This document shows positions 29,816-42,391 of a stretch of 64,000 nucleotides of DNA, piece after piece. Position 1 is the first letter of the stretch. Every line of letters starts with the position of its first letter. The translations under genes and the position numbers were made by a program. Source of the DNA: Gnetum montanum. Lineage: Eukaryota; Streptophyta; Gnetopsida; Gnetales; Gnetaceae. The notes under the pieces were generated by a model that saw nothing but the letters and a program-made list of their open reading frames with translations, was not told where the DNA came from and did not search any database. Location of the stretch: the NCBI GenBank assembly GCA_015680685.1, contig MNCI01026399.1, forward strand, positions 1,252,974-1,316,973, read 5' to 3'.

Positions 29816-32800
29816 GTTGGTATTGCTAGTGGTGTGTTGTGTAACACATGTAGTTGGTATTGCTTTTGGTTATATTAAATATTTTGAATTAATTTACTAG
29901 TTTTCATTCTTTTATTATATTTACTTTAATAATGCATATTTTTATTTTATTATTGAACTTATGTATACTAATCATGTTAGGTTGTGTAGTCAAGTACCTT
30001 TGATCAATAGAATAATAACATTAATCCTATTAGTACTTGTCTTAAACATTTGGGAAATGTTTGTCCTTAATTCCCTCTTTGTAGAAGTGAAGACTCATTT
30101 TCTCATGTTTTTTAAATCATCTTGTTACTCATCATGCTTGGAAATGGACATCTAGAATTTATAACAACTTTTAACTAATCATCTTCTTGCTAGTTGTTTT
30201 TAACTAATGATCTTTTTTCACTAGAATCTTGTACTTGAGCATCCAAAACAAAAATAATCTTGTTTCCCTAGTTGTTTTTAATCTCTGATTGATGTATTAT
30301 TTTTTTTAGAAAAAGTTTTCTCCTTTACTTTATAAGAAAGCCTTTAGTAAGGAGTGAAAACTTGTGAGGATACTTTTGAATAAGGAAAAGGCTTGATCTT
30401 TTTCCTACCCTAGAGGGAAAGTCTTTAAGGATTGATTGTAAGCATGAAAAATATGAAAAGGCATTCCCAAAATTATTGAGATTTTCCTTTGGACTTTCTC
30501 TTTGATGATCTAACGTACTCTAAATTTTTTTCATATTATTATTCATTTTTTGGGGTCTAACACCTCCCCAAAACTGATAATGTTAAGGTATTGTGTGGCA
30601 TATGGCATAGTTGGCATAATTTATGATTACCTTGGAAATAACTCCCCGTATTTTTATTGAATAATTATGACTTGGATGATGATGATAATGATAATAATTT
30701 AGCTTTGAGATGGCTACAAGATGATTATATTATCAATTAACATAGGATGAAATAAAATGGCTATAAATATGGTTGGGTTATGAGTTAACATGGGATGAGA
30801 TTAGATGAGTTTTCAAGTCAATTTGCAATGAAGCCTCACACCCACAATAAGAATTCTCAAGTTAATTGTAGACATTTTGTGCTAGTAAAGGAGTGAGACT
30901 TGGTGCTTTTTTGAAAGAGTATGAAAACCCATAACAAAATTTGACATCTCACAATAATTAGATGGGATAATGCTAGTAGAGTGCTAAGATGTTCTTAGGC
31001 ATTTTGAAGAGTGCAAAGCATTAGAGGGTTTTTGTTGTAGCAGTAGTTGGAAGTGCATGACAATAGGGTTCATGTTGTTATAGTAGCTAGGAGTGCATAG
31101 TAGTAGCAAAGGTTCTATGAACAAGCAAGCAATTGTGACAAATTGTGAAATATAAAGATAGGATTACATTACTTGATATTCTTGTAGATTTACTGATATT
31201 AGCTAGCGTCATATGATCTTCATGGTCTTTTGATATAGTAATGATGGTTTCTTATTTGTTTTGACTTTTTGCAATTATTTAAAATGTTATTATTTCTATA
31301 TATTTAGGGTAGTTAAGAGGTTGATTTAAAATTCATAAAAGTGCCATACGTTTCCTCATTATGTGTCTTATGTATTTGTAGTTGTATTTATTTTTCTTTA
31401 ATTTATTTTTAAATTTATTAATAGGTTTATGGATTGTTTCGAATTTCTATAGTTAAGCATAAAACACATATTTATTTCTTAGTTTTATGATAAAAAAGTG
31501 ACTATTTTGTCAAATGGGAATCATCTTAGGATTTGTTCTAGTATGATTTATATTTTTACTTATTTTTGTATTTTTCATAGGTCTCTATCTATGATCAAAA
31601 TTGTAGTTTTCTAATGTATTAGTAAGGTTTCGTTGCTAACTAAGGTGTCATCTAGAAAGTCTTATTCTTTTTGATGTCTTTACTAAGTCTCATAGTTACC
31701 CACCACTAGATGATTTGGTTAATATCTAGAATTTGTAATGCTCACATAATTACTTTTATCTTGATTTAGAAATTTGATAGCTATTGGTATTTTGATTATT
31801 CTCAAGGAGACAACACCATATGATAAGGGACTAGTAGGTTATTAGGGGCTTTGAAGATGCTTGTATATAGTCCTCTCTATTAATTGTAGTAATGGAATCC
31901 ATGTCTAATTGATCCTTACTTGGGTTACAGAGGGAGATTAGGACTTGTTATCCTATCTTTGGGAAGGAGGTATTCTATAGAATGATCATGATTTTAGGAA
32001 AATTTCATGTAACTAGACTATGATTGTCAGTCAAGAGTCTTAATGAAAACTAAAATGTGGTAGGCCTAAAGATAAGTAGATAAGTGGTTTTTTGAGAGTG
32101 TACATGTCAACTAATTCATATGATACATAGAGTGTGATGGTGCTAACCTCTAAAATCTTTAATTATTGGTGGTTATGGGTAGACTCGTAATACTTGATGA
32201 ATTTTATGAATTAGGTTAACACATGTTAAATCTTATGCATGATAACTTGTTGTTATTGGATGGTTTGGTTATTACCTCTACTTGCCCATAGTTTTTAAAC
32301 TTATCCTCTTTCAGTTAGTGGTTCCTGACTATTGATCTTAATGGCATTTCTTGTATTGTTTCCCTACTTGATCAAGTTTAGGCTAATTCCCTCTTATATC
32401 TTTTATAGGTAGTCTTGAAGTTTTTAGAGGCTCATGTGAAGCTTGAAGAGCTTGAAGTGTTAACTATTTAAGATGTGTCCTTGTTAACTATTTAGTGATT
32501 CTTTTGTGGGTTATTATTTATTGATGTATAAGAAGAATTAGAAATGTATTTTATTTACCTAATGTCTTAGACTTGTGGACTTTAAATTGATGATATATTT
32601 TCTTATGGATGGAATAATGTTGGGCATTTGGATGATTGTATTTAATTTTGAATGATATTTTAATCATAATTATCACTTTTGAATCATGTTACTGTGACCA
32701 TATCATTGCTTCAGTTTGTTTCCATGTCTAAAGTTCATTTTTCATGTTAAGTTTTGGGATGTTACATTTATCAAATAGATTGCATGGGTCTTTAAATGTA

Positions 32801-33754
32801 ATAAAGCTTTAGTTTCAATTTTAAGAATATTCTTATATAAGGAAAATTTGTCCTTATATGCTATATGTTTGATTAATACTTCCTGTAGTAAAAGTAAGAC
32901 TATTCTTAGATTTTTTTATCTTCTTTGGTTTCTTTATTGCTATTTGAACATTTTTATCATTGACATTATCTTGATTATTTTCCTATTTAGCTTCAGATTA
33001 TTTTTTACATCCTTAAATTTAACATATTCTTTGTTTCTTGACATTAACATGCTTTTCTTTTTCTTAACACTTTTTTCTTAAGTAGATAAGAAAAATATTA
33101 AATAAATATCCTTCATGGTGATAAAAATTATAGCAATTTAGAAGATTACAATTTTTAATTAGTTGATGTAAGTCTTTCTACCTACTTGCAATACTAATTC
33201 TTATTTCTAGTTAAGAAAATTAATTTCAACAGAAAAATATCTATAAGAACAAAATGGTATAGAAATAAATTCCATATGCTTAACAAAACTAAAAAGATTA
33301 ACAATTTTCTTTTTAGCTCTCTAAAAAATTAATGGAGATTAAATAGCTTAACAAAACATGTAAATCTAGAATATGCTTTAAATTAGACATCAAAATAAAG
33401 AGTCAACTTAGAAATTATCAAAGCTGCATATTTATGTATAAAAGACCCTAGATCTAGAGCATTGTACAGTATTAAAGCATTGTCTAGTTCAACAAGGAAG
33501 AAAAGAATAATACCTAGTCTAAATGACTTGAATGTCTTTTACATCACATCATTTGACTAAAAATCAAAACTTAGATTATGAGGTAGGCAATTCAAAATTT
33601 GAATGAACACATATCGTGATTTAAGTTCAACTATTAGTGACTCCTATACATCATTGAAGCAAAAAAAATTAGGTGTCTTAGTTAGATCATCATTGTTAGA
33701 AGAAGATGTTATAATTTTTTTCTCGCTAACTTGCAAATCTACATTTTGAGAATC
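29816..33754. other. AT-rich stretch, no gene recognised
   Basis: Nearly 4 kb with only short frames and no domain. One detail: on the minus strand a purine run TTTTGGGGAGG (30573-30563) is followed by TGTTAGACCCC (30562-30552), which has the form of a polypurine tract and LTR start. No partner LTR was found. Confidence 0.4.
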
Positions 33755-33759
33755 AATAT

Positions 33760-34608
33760 TGATGGGACATGATATCGCATGGGCCGCGATATTGCGTACG
33801 CGATATCACGTTCGTCGCAATATCACATCTTCCCTGTAATATCGTGTACGTGATATCGCAGTCCACCGCAATGTCTATAAATAAGAAGCGGCTCTCCCTT
33901 GTTGAGGGGATAGAATAGAAGTAGCAAAGCTTTGGCAGTTTTCCCCTTCTAGAGATAGATTATTTTCTAGTGTCTGCCCGTAGTGTGGTGAATGTAATTG
34001 TACGACACTCTTTATTCGAGTGTGACGTACTTGGACACGCACATGATCGGCAATAAAGATCAAGAGTACTTCATCATTGCAACATTCACTTTGTTATTTA
34101 TTTAATTAATTGTTATTTATTGCTTTCCTAGTTAATATTCTCTCTCACCCCTATCTCCTAGTAACGCGGAATGAGTACAACTTGATTACGAGCATTTAAG
34201 TGTGACTACTTGGTATCCCAGTGGCGTACCTAGGATCTACGCTTGGTAACCCTAGTGGTAGTCGTGCACGAGGTCTAAGATGTGTATGGATGATCAAGGA
34301 ATCGGATGATCATCACACTTATGCTAGATTAGACTCTCTTACCCTTTCCCTCCTAGCTTAGCTTAGTTAGTATTATTTTCCACTACCTTCAAGAGTAGCG
34401 TTAGAATTAGGAATACATCATACGCCTCACTCTGGACTAAACCATACGTGATAAAGCTAATACTAGTCCAGGTGGGAAGACAGCAAGCTGTGACCTAAGG
34501 TTAATGATCTAGGTGCCACAACTAGTTCGTCTGTGGATTTCGACAGGATCGCGCGTGAGAACGCTCGTATTTGTATGGTTGAGTGTAGGGGTATCTTGCC
34601 ACTCATCA
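33760..34608 (+). repeat. 5' LTR of element B (849 bp)
   Basis: TGATGGGACATGATATC to CCACTCATCA. GATATC palindromes, TATA box (TCTATAAATAAGAAG near 33871), AATAAAGATC near 34051. Confidence 0.93.
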
Positions 34609-34609
34609 T

Positions 34610-34629
34610 AGGTGCCATTGCTAGGGATG
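34610..34629 (+). promoter_or_regulatory. Primer binding site of element B
   Basis: AGGTGCCATTGCTAGGGATG, one base after the LTR; a decayed tRNA-Asp-type site. Confidence 0.75.
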
Positions 34630-34739
34630 GTGCTAGTTATCTAGATTAGTTATATCATACAAGATCACTGTATAGGACTTAACGATATATCTCTTAGAAA
34701 GAAGTAATTATAAAAAGTCACATAAATTCACACACAACA

Positions 34740-36725
34740 ATGCCTCTCCTACAAGAACACGATAACGCCACACTTAGTGAGGAAGTTCATTGGAGAACCA
34801 ACGAACTATATGACGATGAAGATTAGAGTATACAACCCGAAGTGGGAGTTTCTTATAAACATGAACGAAAACAACATCATTGCAACACACGAAAGCCTAA
34901 CTTACCTGATGACAATGAACCCCCACTAGCCACTACAAGCTTAATGCAAATACAAGAGGCTGTTCGAATCTCACGTAGGCATCGTAAAGAGAGCCGACTA
35001 CCCAGGCTCGATTTAAATAACTTTCCTAAGTTTTCAGGAGGCTACGACTTAGATCCGCATCAACATTTACAGGCCTCCTACGATGCCTGCACATGGAATA
35101 ACATTGATAATGGGTGAAAAAAACTTAAGCTCTTTCCTATGACACTCGTTGACCAAGAAAAAGTATGGTATAGATCGTTAAAACCAGATTCAATACGACA
35201 CTGGTCAATAATGGTAGAAGTTTTTAACGAAAAATATCAAACCTACGCAAGAGTGTTAGCCTTGAGGAAACAAATCCAAGGATGGAAACAAGCACAACAT
35301 GAACCCTTGGACATGGCCTGAGAAAGATATTATGCACTATTAAACAACTGTCCAGGCCATGGGTTTTCCAAGGAAAGGCTAATGTACCATATCATTGATG
35401 GGCTACGTAATGAAACAAGAGAGACCTTAGGAATGTATGCCCAAGGTCAACTATATGAACTACAAACCCATCAAATCCAAGAGCTTATTAAGTGGGTAGC
35501 AAAAAAAGAAGGAGAATTAGCTTGATGGGAGAGTGTTGAAAAACATCAACGGGACCAAAATTTCAACTCAACAAAGGTCCATAATCATAAAAAGGAGAAA
35601 TCAACCAATCTCAAGGTGGAAACATCATCTTTGCCAATATAAAAATCATTAGAAGAAGCCAAGGCAAAGATCAATAAAATGTTGGAATGGATGACTCAAA
35701 AGTGTGGAGAATATATCAACAATATTGGAGATAGAGTTTTGACAACCCAAGAAGTAGGACAAAACATTAGACATTCGGGAAAAAAGAATGAAGGGATTAA
35801 GTGCTCAACTACCAATCCTACGTATGAATGCAACATATGCCTGTACGATCACCCCAAAGGCCAATGCCCAATATTGTTACATCTACATGAGCATTGGAGA
35901 AACACATTACATCCAGAGTTTGTATAGAGATACTATGTTCGACCATAGTGGCAACAATCCCAATCATGGGGGAGACCACCCTTGGACTGGAGACACCCTT
36001 TGTATCATCCGAACTCGAATGCTTATCATGTTCAACATCCTGTTTCTCCATTTGGGCCAATGTACTCTATCTCACCACAATACCATTATCCATAATACTA
36101 TCAACCCATACCTCCAACACAACCGCCACCTTGTGCACCTTATACTCCTCCTAACTTTCAACATTCTCATCCTTTCCCTCCTTCCACAGTGCCACCAACT
36201 ATTCCTAAGGTGCCTGCACCACCGCAACAACCCATGAATGACACTTGTGCTACTGCTACTAACCACAGTGAAAAGCCTCCTCAACATCAAAAGCGTCCCT
36301 TCTTTAAACATGGTCGTAAGAAGGGACAACACAATTTCTAGGCCACTGCATCTTCCAACCTAGCATAAGTCCCACACTATGGTGCACCCTTACCTTTGAA
36401 CCCAACACCTCGTGTAACTTCATCTGGGCCACCAACTCACACTCCAACAACCATACGGCCCAATGAACACAACCATGGGAGACATCATTCCAATTCTTGC
36501 ATACCATCTAATGGTCACAAACAGCATAGTGGATCAACTCGTTATCCTGGAACTACATCGTATAAAGTGCCCCACTATGCTTACTATCATCAAGTGTGTG
36601 AACCCCAAAGGGCTAAGTATGGCCAAGTTCCACTACTTCCAACATGCAAGGATCCTCAACCTTCATTTATTAATCCTTGCCATCCTCAACCGTTTAGTTA
36701 TGGGGGATATCCCCCATTTTACTAA
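34740..36725 (+). pseudogene. gag: Athila-like Gag without protease
   Basis: ATG at 34740 (MPLLQEHDN) opens a frame of exactly 662 codons that remains in register to the TAA at 36725; only stop codons break it. Order: N-terminal HWRTNELYDD, basic linker, conserved LDLNNFPKFSGGYD (near 35015), capsid core (KLKLFPMTL, KQIQGWKQ, HIIDGLR), zinc knuckle CNICLYDHPKGQC near 35830 (C-x2-C-x3-H-x4-C), then a long Pro/Tyr/His tail ending FSYGGYPPFY. Compared with element A the protease is missing. Stops at 34824, 35115, 35319 and 35523 each fit a single C-to-T or G-to-A change. Confidence 0.83.
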
Positions 36726-38120
36726 CAAGCAGGATTAATAAATATTTTTCATTTTCTTTGATTTTACAACTTTTTGTTTTCCAGTTTTTCATTTTTCAAC
36801 TTTTTGTTTTATCTTTTTATCTTTTTGTGTTTTTATCTTTTTACGTTTTTGTGAGTAATCTCATCTACGAATAAAACACTCATGTGGATCGTTGATTGAG
36901 GTGTGTTTTATGTTATTAAGTCATGAGTGGTCAATTATTTGGAATAGTGAGCCCATTACACCCACTCATCCACTCTATAAATAAGAGGTTTTGTCCAAGG
37001 GTACAGTGGTATTCTTGACATTTTTAAAACTTAAAATTAATCTTGTGTTCATTGTACCTGGAATGAAGAAGGATGGACCAAGAGGGAATGATTAGGGTGT
37101 GACATCAAGGGAACTTCTGGATTCTCTTTGGTGACATCTGTGGGAGTTATCATGCAACGTGGTTGTAGTAAGATCCTTGTAGATCTAATGAAAAATGGGA
37201 GTAAGAGTAATCAAATGGGCACTCAAAAATCCAATGCTATTCTAGGGGGTTCCACTAGAAAGACATTCATCCATGCTTGAAGGTTGGAAATTTCTTTGGA
37301 TTCAGTACTTTAAAAAAGAGAAAAAAGAGAAAAGAAAAGAAAAAAAAACACAAAGTGCCATAAAACAAAAATCACTCCTCCCTTGAACAAAACGCCAAGT
37401 GATCATATGCCGTGTTTTTACCGTACTCTCATAGTTGTTCATCATGGGATGAAACAATGCGATGTCACTGATTAGAAGGATGGACTTGGTCCTGATCTTG
37501 GAACGATGGGTTAATGAAACCTTAATCATGCTTTACACATAGGATTCACTGTGCACTGGGTCAGTTACCTCATGTCCTAATCTCTACAATCCCTTTCTCT
37601 AGTTCGTCTCATCTCACTGTTCATGTAATTGGAGCTCGTGTCCGGTGTAGCATAGAATTTTCATCTCATTCCGATGATATTTACATGTGTGTGTTTTGTG
37701 GAGTTGGTGTGGATTACATTTAACCCTTCTAACGCCCACGGACACTTTAAGTGTGGTTACACAAGGGCATTATAGGTTGGAACCTGCTTTGGGGAGGATC
37801 CACTTGTGTAATTTTTCGTAATCTTCACTGATTCTCTAGCTCAAACACATAATTTCTTACCCTCAGCTTAATTTCTCATAATGTTCTTTCTCTATTATTA
37901 TCCCTCTATCACTTTAATGTTCCAATGTACCATTACATTCCCTTTTTTTGTAATCGCCAAATTTTTATTACTGAAGTTCACATTATTATCATTAAGAGTG
38001 CCTCTCGAATCAATGAAATTACCCTAGGACATCTTAATACTTGACAATGTCCTCAATTTCCAACATTAATTTCAAGAAAAATCATTAAAAATTTGGTATT
38101 TTCTTGGTGTCTCACATCAC
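36726..38120 (+). other. Noncoding module between gag and ORFX in B
   Basis: T-rich tract 36738-36853; AATAAA at 36870-36875; a TATA-like CTATAAATAAGAGG at about 36975; purine tract 37312-37348; a block with GGGCATTATAGG and CTTTGGGGAGGATCCACT at 37765-37815. Each has a counterpart in the same order in element C. Confidence 0.6.
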
Positions 38121-38124
38121 TAGG

Positions 38125-38190
38125 GACGTGATATCGCGTATGCGATGTATCGTACTCGATATCGTGTCCTATTTTCCTATAAATAGGTAC
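38125..38190 (+). promoter_or_regulatory. LTR-like internal promoter before ORFX in B
   Basis: An imperfect inverted repeat built from GACGTGATATCGCG and CTCGATATCGTGTC (38126-38168) is followed by a TATA box CCTATAAATAGG (38177-38188). This is the same arrangement as in the element's LTR, where GATATC palindromes precede CTATAAATAAG. It lies about 470 bp upstream of the ORFX start. Element C has the same arrangement at the same place. Promoter function is inferred. Confidence 0.6.
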
Positions 38191-38653
38191 CTCTGCCGCA
38201 ACACTTAGCATCATTTTTCCATTCATGCAGGGGGAGTTGTTGAAATTTTTCTCTACGACTTGCGATTGCGTGACCCTTGCTTTTTCACTCATATCTCGCT
38301 CACTGGTACTCCAATTTTAATTCCGTTTGAACCTACTTGAACATGGAATGTTTAGTTTAGTCGTGGGGGAGAGACACTAGCTGAAAAGTGTCTAAATTTT
38401 TTGAAATTTATCATTGCCCAGAGGACATCAGTTAGGGTAATTAACTTAACACTTAGAATTATCATGCTAAAAATCATATGACCTTAGGTACACCAGGAGA
38501 TTAAAATGGAAACCGCCTAAGTCACAAGACCCATTATTACAATTTTCGAGCATGATCACATGTTATAACATAAGATATTTAATTAAGGCAAGCAGTAAGG
38601 TATAACTTGACTTTGAAAACAACCTTACTAACACTTGGCCCGTGTGATTGTAA

Positions 38654-41340
38654 ATGGCCTCGAAACGTGCACAGTAGGAGGGTCTTGTTCAAGGTGGAAC
38701 GAAACAAGCTCGGAGAGGTGGAAGACAAGGTCTTGCCAGAAAACACACAGAATAGGAGGTGTAATCATTTAGGATCCATCAAGAAGAACCTCCTACTAGA
38801 TGGTCCGGGCAAGCAGAAGGAGGAGCTGCTGCTGCGCCTGAACTGGGACAACAACTCACGTTGCCCCCAAAATGTGTTTAGGCTATCCATGAGACGTCCA
38901 CATTTGCTGTAGTGATTGTGGATTTAAACTTCAAATATTTTGCAGAGTTCTCTCTTGAGGCTATTAGGGATCACCTCAAAGGGTCTCCCTTATGGCCTGT
39001 CCTCTTTGAAAGTGGTGCTTGGTACTTAGGCGAAACGTACTAGTTCTGGCACAATAGGGAGCAAGGCACCACAGTTAACATTTGTCGTGTGATAGTTGAT
39101 TTCTATGCATAGGATATATTAGAAGTGTTAAACCTTTCGAATTCAAGGCCCCACGTTGCTCAGTTATCCACCCGTTTAGACCCCGATGTGCGAAAGGATT
39201 GGTTAGAAAAGGCTTATGGCAGAGACAAAGCATTTGGTGAATTAACGATGGAAGAGAGAGTTTATTTCAAAATTAAAACCTATCACCTCTTCCCCACAAA
39301 AGGCTTGAAAAGAATATCTACGTATGCGGCCAGAGGATGTGCAGTGTTGATGGGAAAGGGTAACGCTAACCTTCCCCATCTATATTTGATGGAGATCCTG
39401 AGGAGATTTGAAGAACGGAAGTTAGGGAAGATGGTGCTGCCCTTCCCTTGTCTTATCAAAAAACTGTGCCAACGTGCTGGTATTTGAGGGTAGACTAATG
39501 ATGTCCTTCGAAAAGCCTAGAATGCTTCTTATGCTGAATTACTAAAGGTGCTAGCTCCAAGAAAGAGCACTAGCAAAGAGCTGAGGCCAGATGAAGAAGA
39601 AGAACAAATGACTAGACCACATGCAACTCAACTTGCAAGAGCCATCTTAGGGCCATCACTGAGATGGTCAGTTGGGGAAGTCATGATGACAAAAACCTCT
39701 TTTGTGTCATCAATGATGCCAATCAGCCTATAGTTTTAGTAGATCACACAAGGGGTGAATTATCAATTCAAACAGGAGAAGGGGAAAGCAGATGGTCGCA
39801 ACAGATCTCAGGAAACGCGACATCTTTTCAAGTGCAGTTAGAGACTAGTGAAAGGGCCACTATGGTGGTCATGCAACACTAGAATGCCATGAGAGCTACT
39901 GAAGTGGTCACTGACCACATCAAGGAATCCTTTAATGTACCTATTGTGCCACTGATAGATCTCACAGGAGCATGGGATGCTCAAACTCTGGTCGGAACCT
40001 CAATGACTCCTACGAAACATGAGGATGTACTTAACAGATTGCTTCAAACAGGACAAGTAATGACATCTCTATTTGACATCCCTCAAGATGTCACAACAAT
40101 TCAATCAGACCTCATTTCCACAAAGGGAAAGCTAATCATATTCGAAGTGAGGGCCGAGCATGCTGAAGTTGAAGTGCAGAAATTACAAGAGCAGCTCGCG
40201 GCCTTACAAGCATCATAGCAGGATCCTCTACAATTTGTTCGTGTAGACTAGCTAGAAAATTTCAAAATCGAGCAAATAGCAAAGTTGATCGTAGAGAATA
40301 AGAAGGTGGTAGGAGAAAAGGAGATGGCTATTTGGGATGCCTCTGTATCACAAGCGCAAACCCATGCACATCTTAAGGCACTCAAGGCCTTAGAAGAAGA
40401 AAATAAGCAGTTGGTTGTAGACAATCTTTGGTTGACCGCTGTAGAGAAACAAAAGAACGTTCTCAATGAACACTTTCATTGACTACGAGAATAATTTATC
40501 CAGGTCAACCGAGATGTAAGCCATTTAGCCAGAGAGAATCGAACCCTCTCAATGGAGGAGGTATGCACTATTCGATAAAAATCAGCAATAGAGATAAGCA
40601 CGTGGCAGAATGAGACTAAACGACATGAGAAGATGAAGGAGCATTTCTGTGATCAGGTGGGGATGTACAAAAAAATCTTGAAGAAGGAGATCCATATGGC
40701 CAAGGCTCAAATTAACACTATCAGTGCTCAACACACTGATTGGAGGGCCATATTGGACACTTACGCCTTCGCCTACCAAGCGGAAGTTGAAAACTGGGAC
40801 TTGTAGATCCAGGACTTGATAGAATACATGGAGTTGGCAAACCTTAGATATGCCAACCTTGCCATGTTAATAGCAAGGTGCCCGAGGTCAGAGCTTGAGC
40901 AGCAGGTAGCTTCCACCCATATCAAATATGAAGCAGAATTTGCAGAGCGTAAGAAGTTGGTCGAGAAACTAGATGTCACAAATTCTGAACTTGAGGTGGT
41001 AAAAGCAAGCTACCAATGACAGAAAGATGTTGCAACTGACTTGGCTCGATGGCTAATAGATCTTCATGAATACAAGGACAAAGACAGAGCCTATGAAGAG
41101 GAACGACAGGTGTTCGTGGCATGGTATGTCAAAGCCAACCAGATGTTCCCGCAACTACCCTATTCGTGGGAATTGCCAACTCCATCAAACATCGGAACAC
41201 TAGCATGGATGGCACAAGACCCTCAGACTAAAGAGGAGAAGCTCTAGTCCATACTTCAATGCTATCAAGCTTCAAAGCTTGGAGCACATGACAAAGGGAA
41301 AGCACCCATGGAGGAGCCACTACCACCAGGAACTACATGA
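38654..41340 (+). pseudogene. ORFX: plant-transposon-domain and coiled-coil protein
   Basis: ATG at 38654 (MASKRAQ) to TGA at 41338-41340, about 895 codons with several stops and one frameshift near 39660. The N-terminal 90 residues are basic. A globular domain follows (about 38930-39480) with SPLWPVLFESGAWYLGETY, YFKIKTYHLFPTKGLKRIS and FPCLIKKLCQRAGI. This resembles the 'putative plant transposon protein' domain (Pfam PF20167, from memory), often found beside Athila-type elements. Then an acidic linker, a second conserved block (GSHDDKNLFCVINDANQP), and a long heptad-rich coiled coil (about 40100-41050), ending KGKAPMEEPLPPGTT. Function unknown; by position it could be an env-like or Gag-accessory protein. 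Confidence 0.72.
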
Positions 41341-41494
41341 GTTCCCATTTTTTGTAGTTGTAGTATTTTTCTGTGTTGTGTCTTCCCACACTATGGCACT
41401 ATTCCATTTCTTTTTTTCAGTTAATAATTCCATACCTATCCACTGTGTAATCAATGGGGCTTGTTCTCTTTGTAACTTGAGGATGAGTTTTTAT

Positions 41495-41509
41495 TCAGTT
41501 GTGGGGGTA
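41495..41509 (+). promoter_or_regulatory. Polypurine tract of element B
   Basis: TCAGTTGTGGGGGTA directly before the 3' LTR. Confidence 0.85.
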
Positions 41510-42391
41510 TGATGGGACGCGATATCGCATGGTCCGTGATATTACGTATGCGATATCGTGTCTGTTGCGATATCGCATCTTCACTGTGATATCGCGTACG
41601 CGATATCGCGTCTTCACTATGATATCGCATACACGATATCGCAGTTCACCGCAATGTCTATAAATAAGAAGCGGATCTCCCTTGTTGAGGGGATAGAATA
41701 GAAGTAGCGAAGCTTTGGCAGTTTTCCCCTTCCAGAGATAGATTATTTTCCAGTGTTTGCCCGCAGTGTGATGAATGTAATTGTACGGCATTCTTTATTC
41801 GAGTGTGACGTACTTGGACACGCACATGACTAGCAATAAAGATCGAGATTACTTCATCATTGCAGCATTCACTTTGTTATTTATTTAATTAATTGTTATT
41901 TATTGCTTTCCTAGTTAATATTCTCTCTTACCCTTATCTCCTAGTAATGCGAAATGAGTACGACTTGATTACGATCATTTAAGTGTGACTACTTGGTATC
42001 CTAGTGGCATACCTAGGATCTGCGCTTGGTAACCCCAGTGGTAGTCGTGTACGAGGTCCAAGATGTGTATGGATGATCAAGGAATCGGATGCTCATCACA
42101 CTTAGGCTAGATTAGACTCTCTTACCCTTTCCCTCCTAGCTTAGCTTAGTTAGTATTATTTTCCACTACCTTCAGGAGTAGCGTTTGAATTAGGAACACA
42201 TCATACACCTTACTTTGGACTAAACCATACGTGACAAAGCTAATACTAGTCCAGGTGGGAAGACAACGAACTGCAACCTAAGGTTAACGATCTAGGTGCC
42301 ACAACTAGTCCGTCTGCGGAGTTCGATCGGATCATGCGTGAGAACGCTCGTATTTGTATGGTTGAGTGTAGGGGTATCTCGCCACTCATCA
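41510..42391 (+). repeat. 3' LTR of element B (882 bp)
   Basis: TGATGGGACGCGATATC to CCACTCATCA. It is 33 bp longer than the 5' LTR because of one extra unit in the GATATC array (around 41590-41640). TATA box near 41658. Confidence 0.93.

Larger units (their letters stand above)
33760..42391 (+). mobile_element. Element B: Athila-like retrotransposon with gag and ORFX, no polymerase
   Basis: Complete 8632-bp insertion with a perfect target duplication AATAT (33755-33759 and 42392-42396). Order: 5' LTR, primer site, gag (no protease), T-rich tract, AATAAA, purine tract, conserved block, internal promoter-like module, ORFX, polypurine tract, 3' LTR. The missing RT, RNase H and integrase would have to be supplied by another element. 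Element C has the same plan. Confidence 0.9.

Noticed and set aside
32848-33081. Hydrophobic 77-codon frame suggestive of a membrane protein
   Set aside because: Extremely T-rich sequence, no start context, no homology recognised.
38607-38912. 101-codon frame starting at 38607
   Set aside because: It is offset from the frame conserved between B and C; the conserved start is the ATG at 38654.
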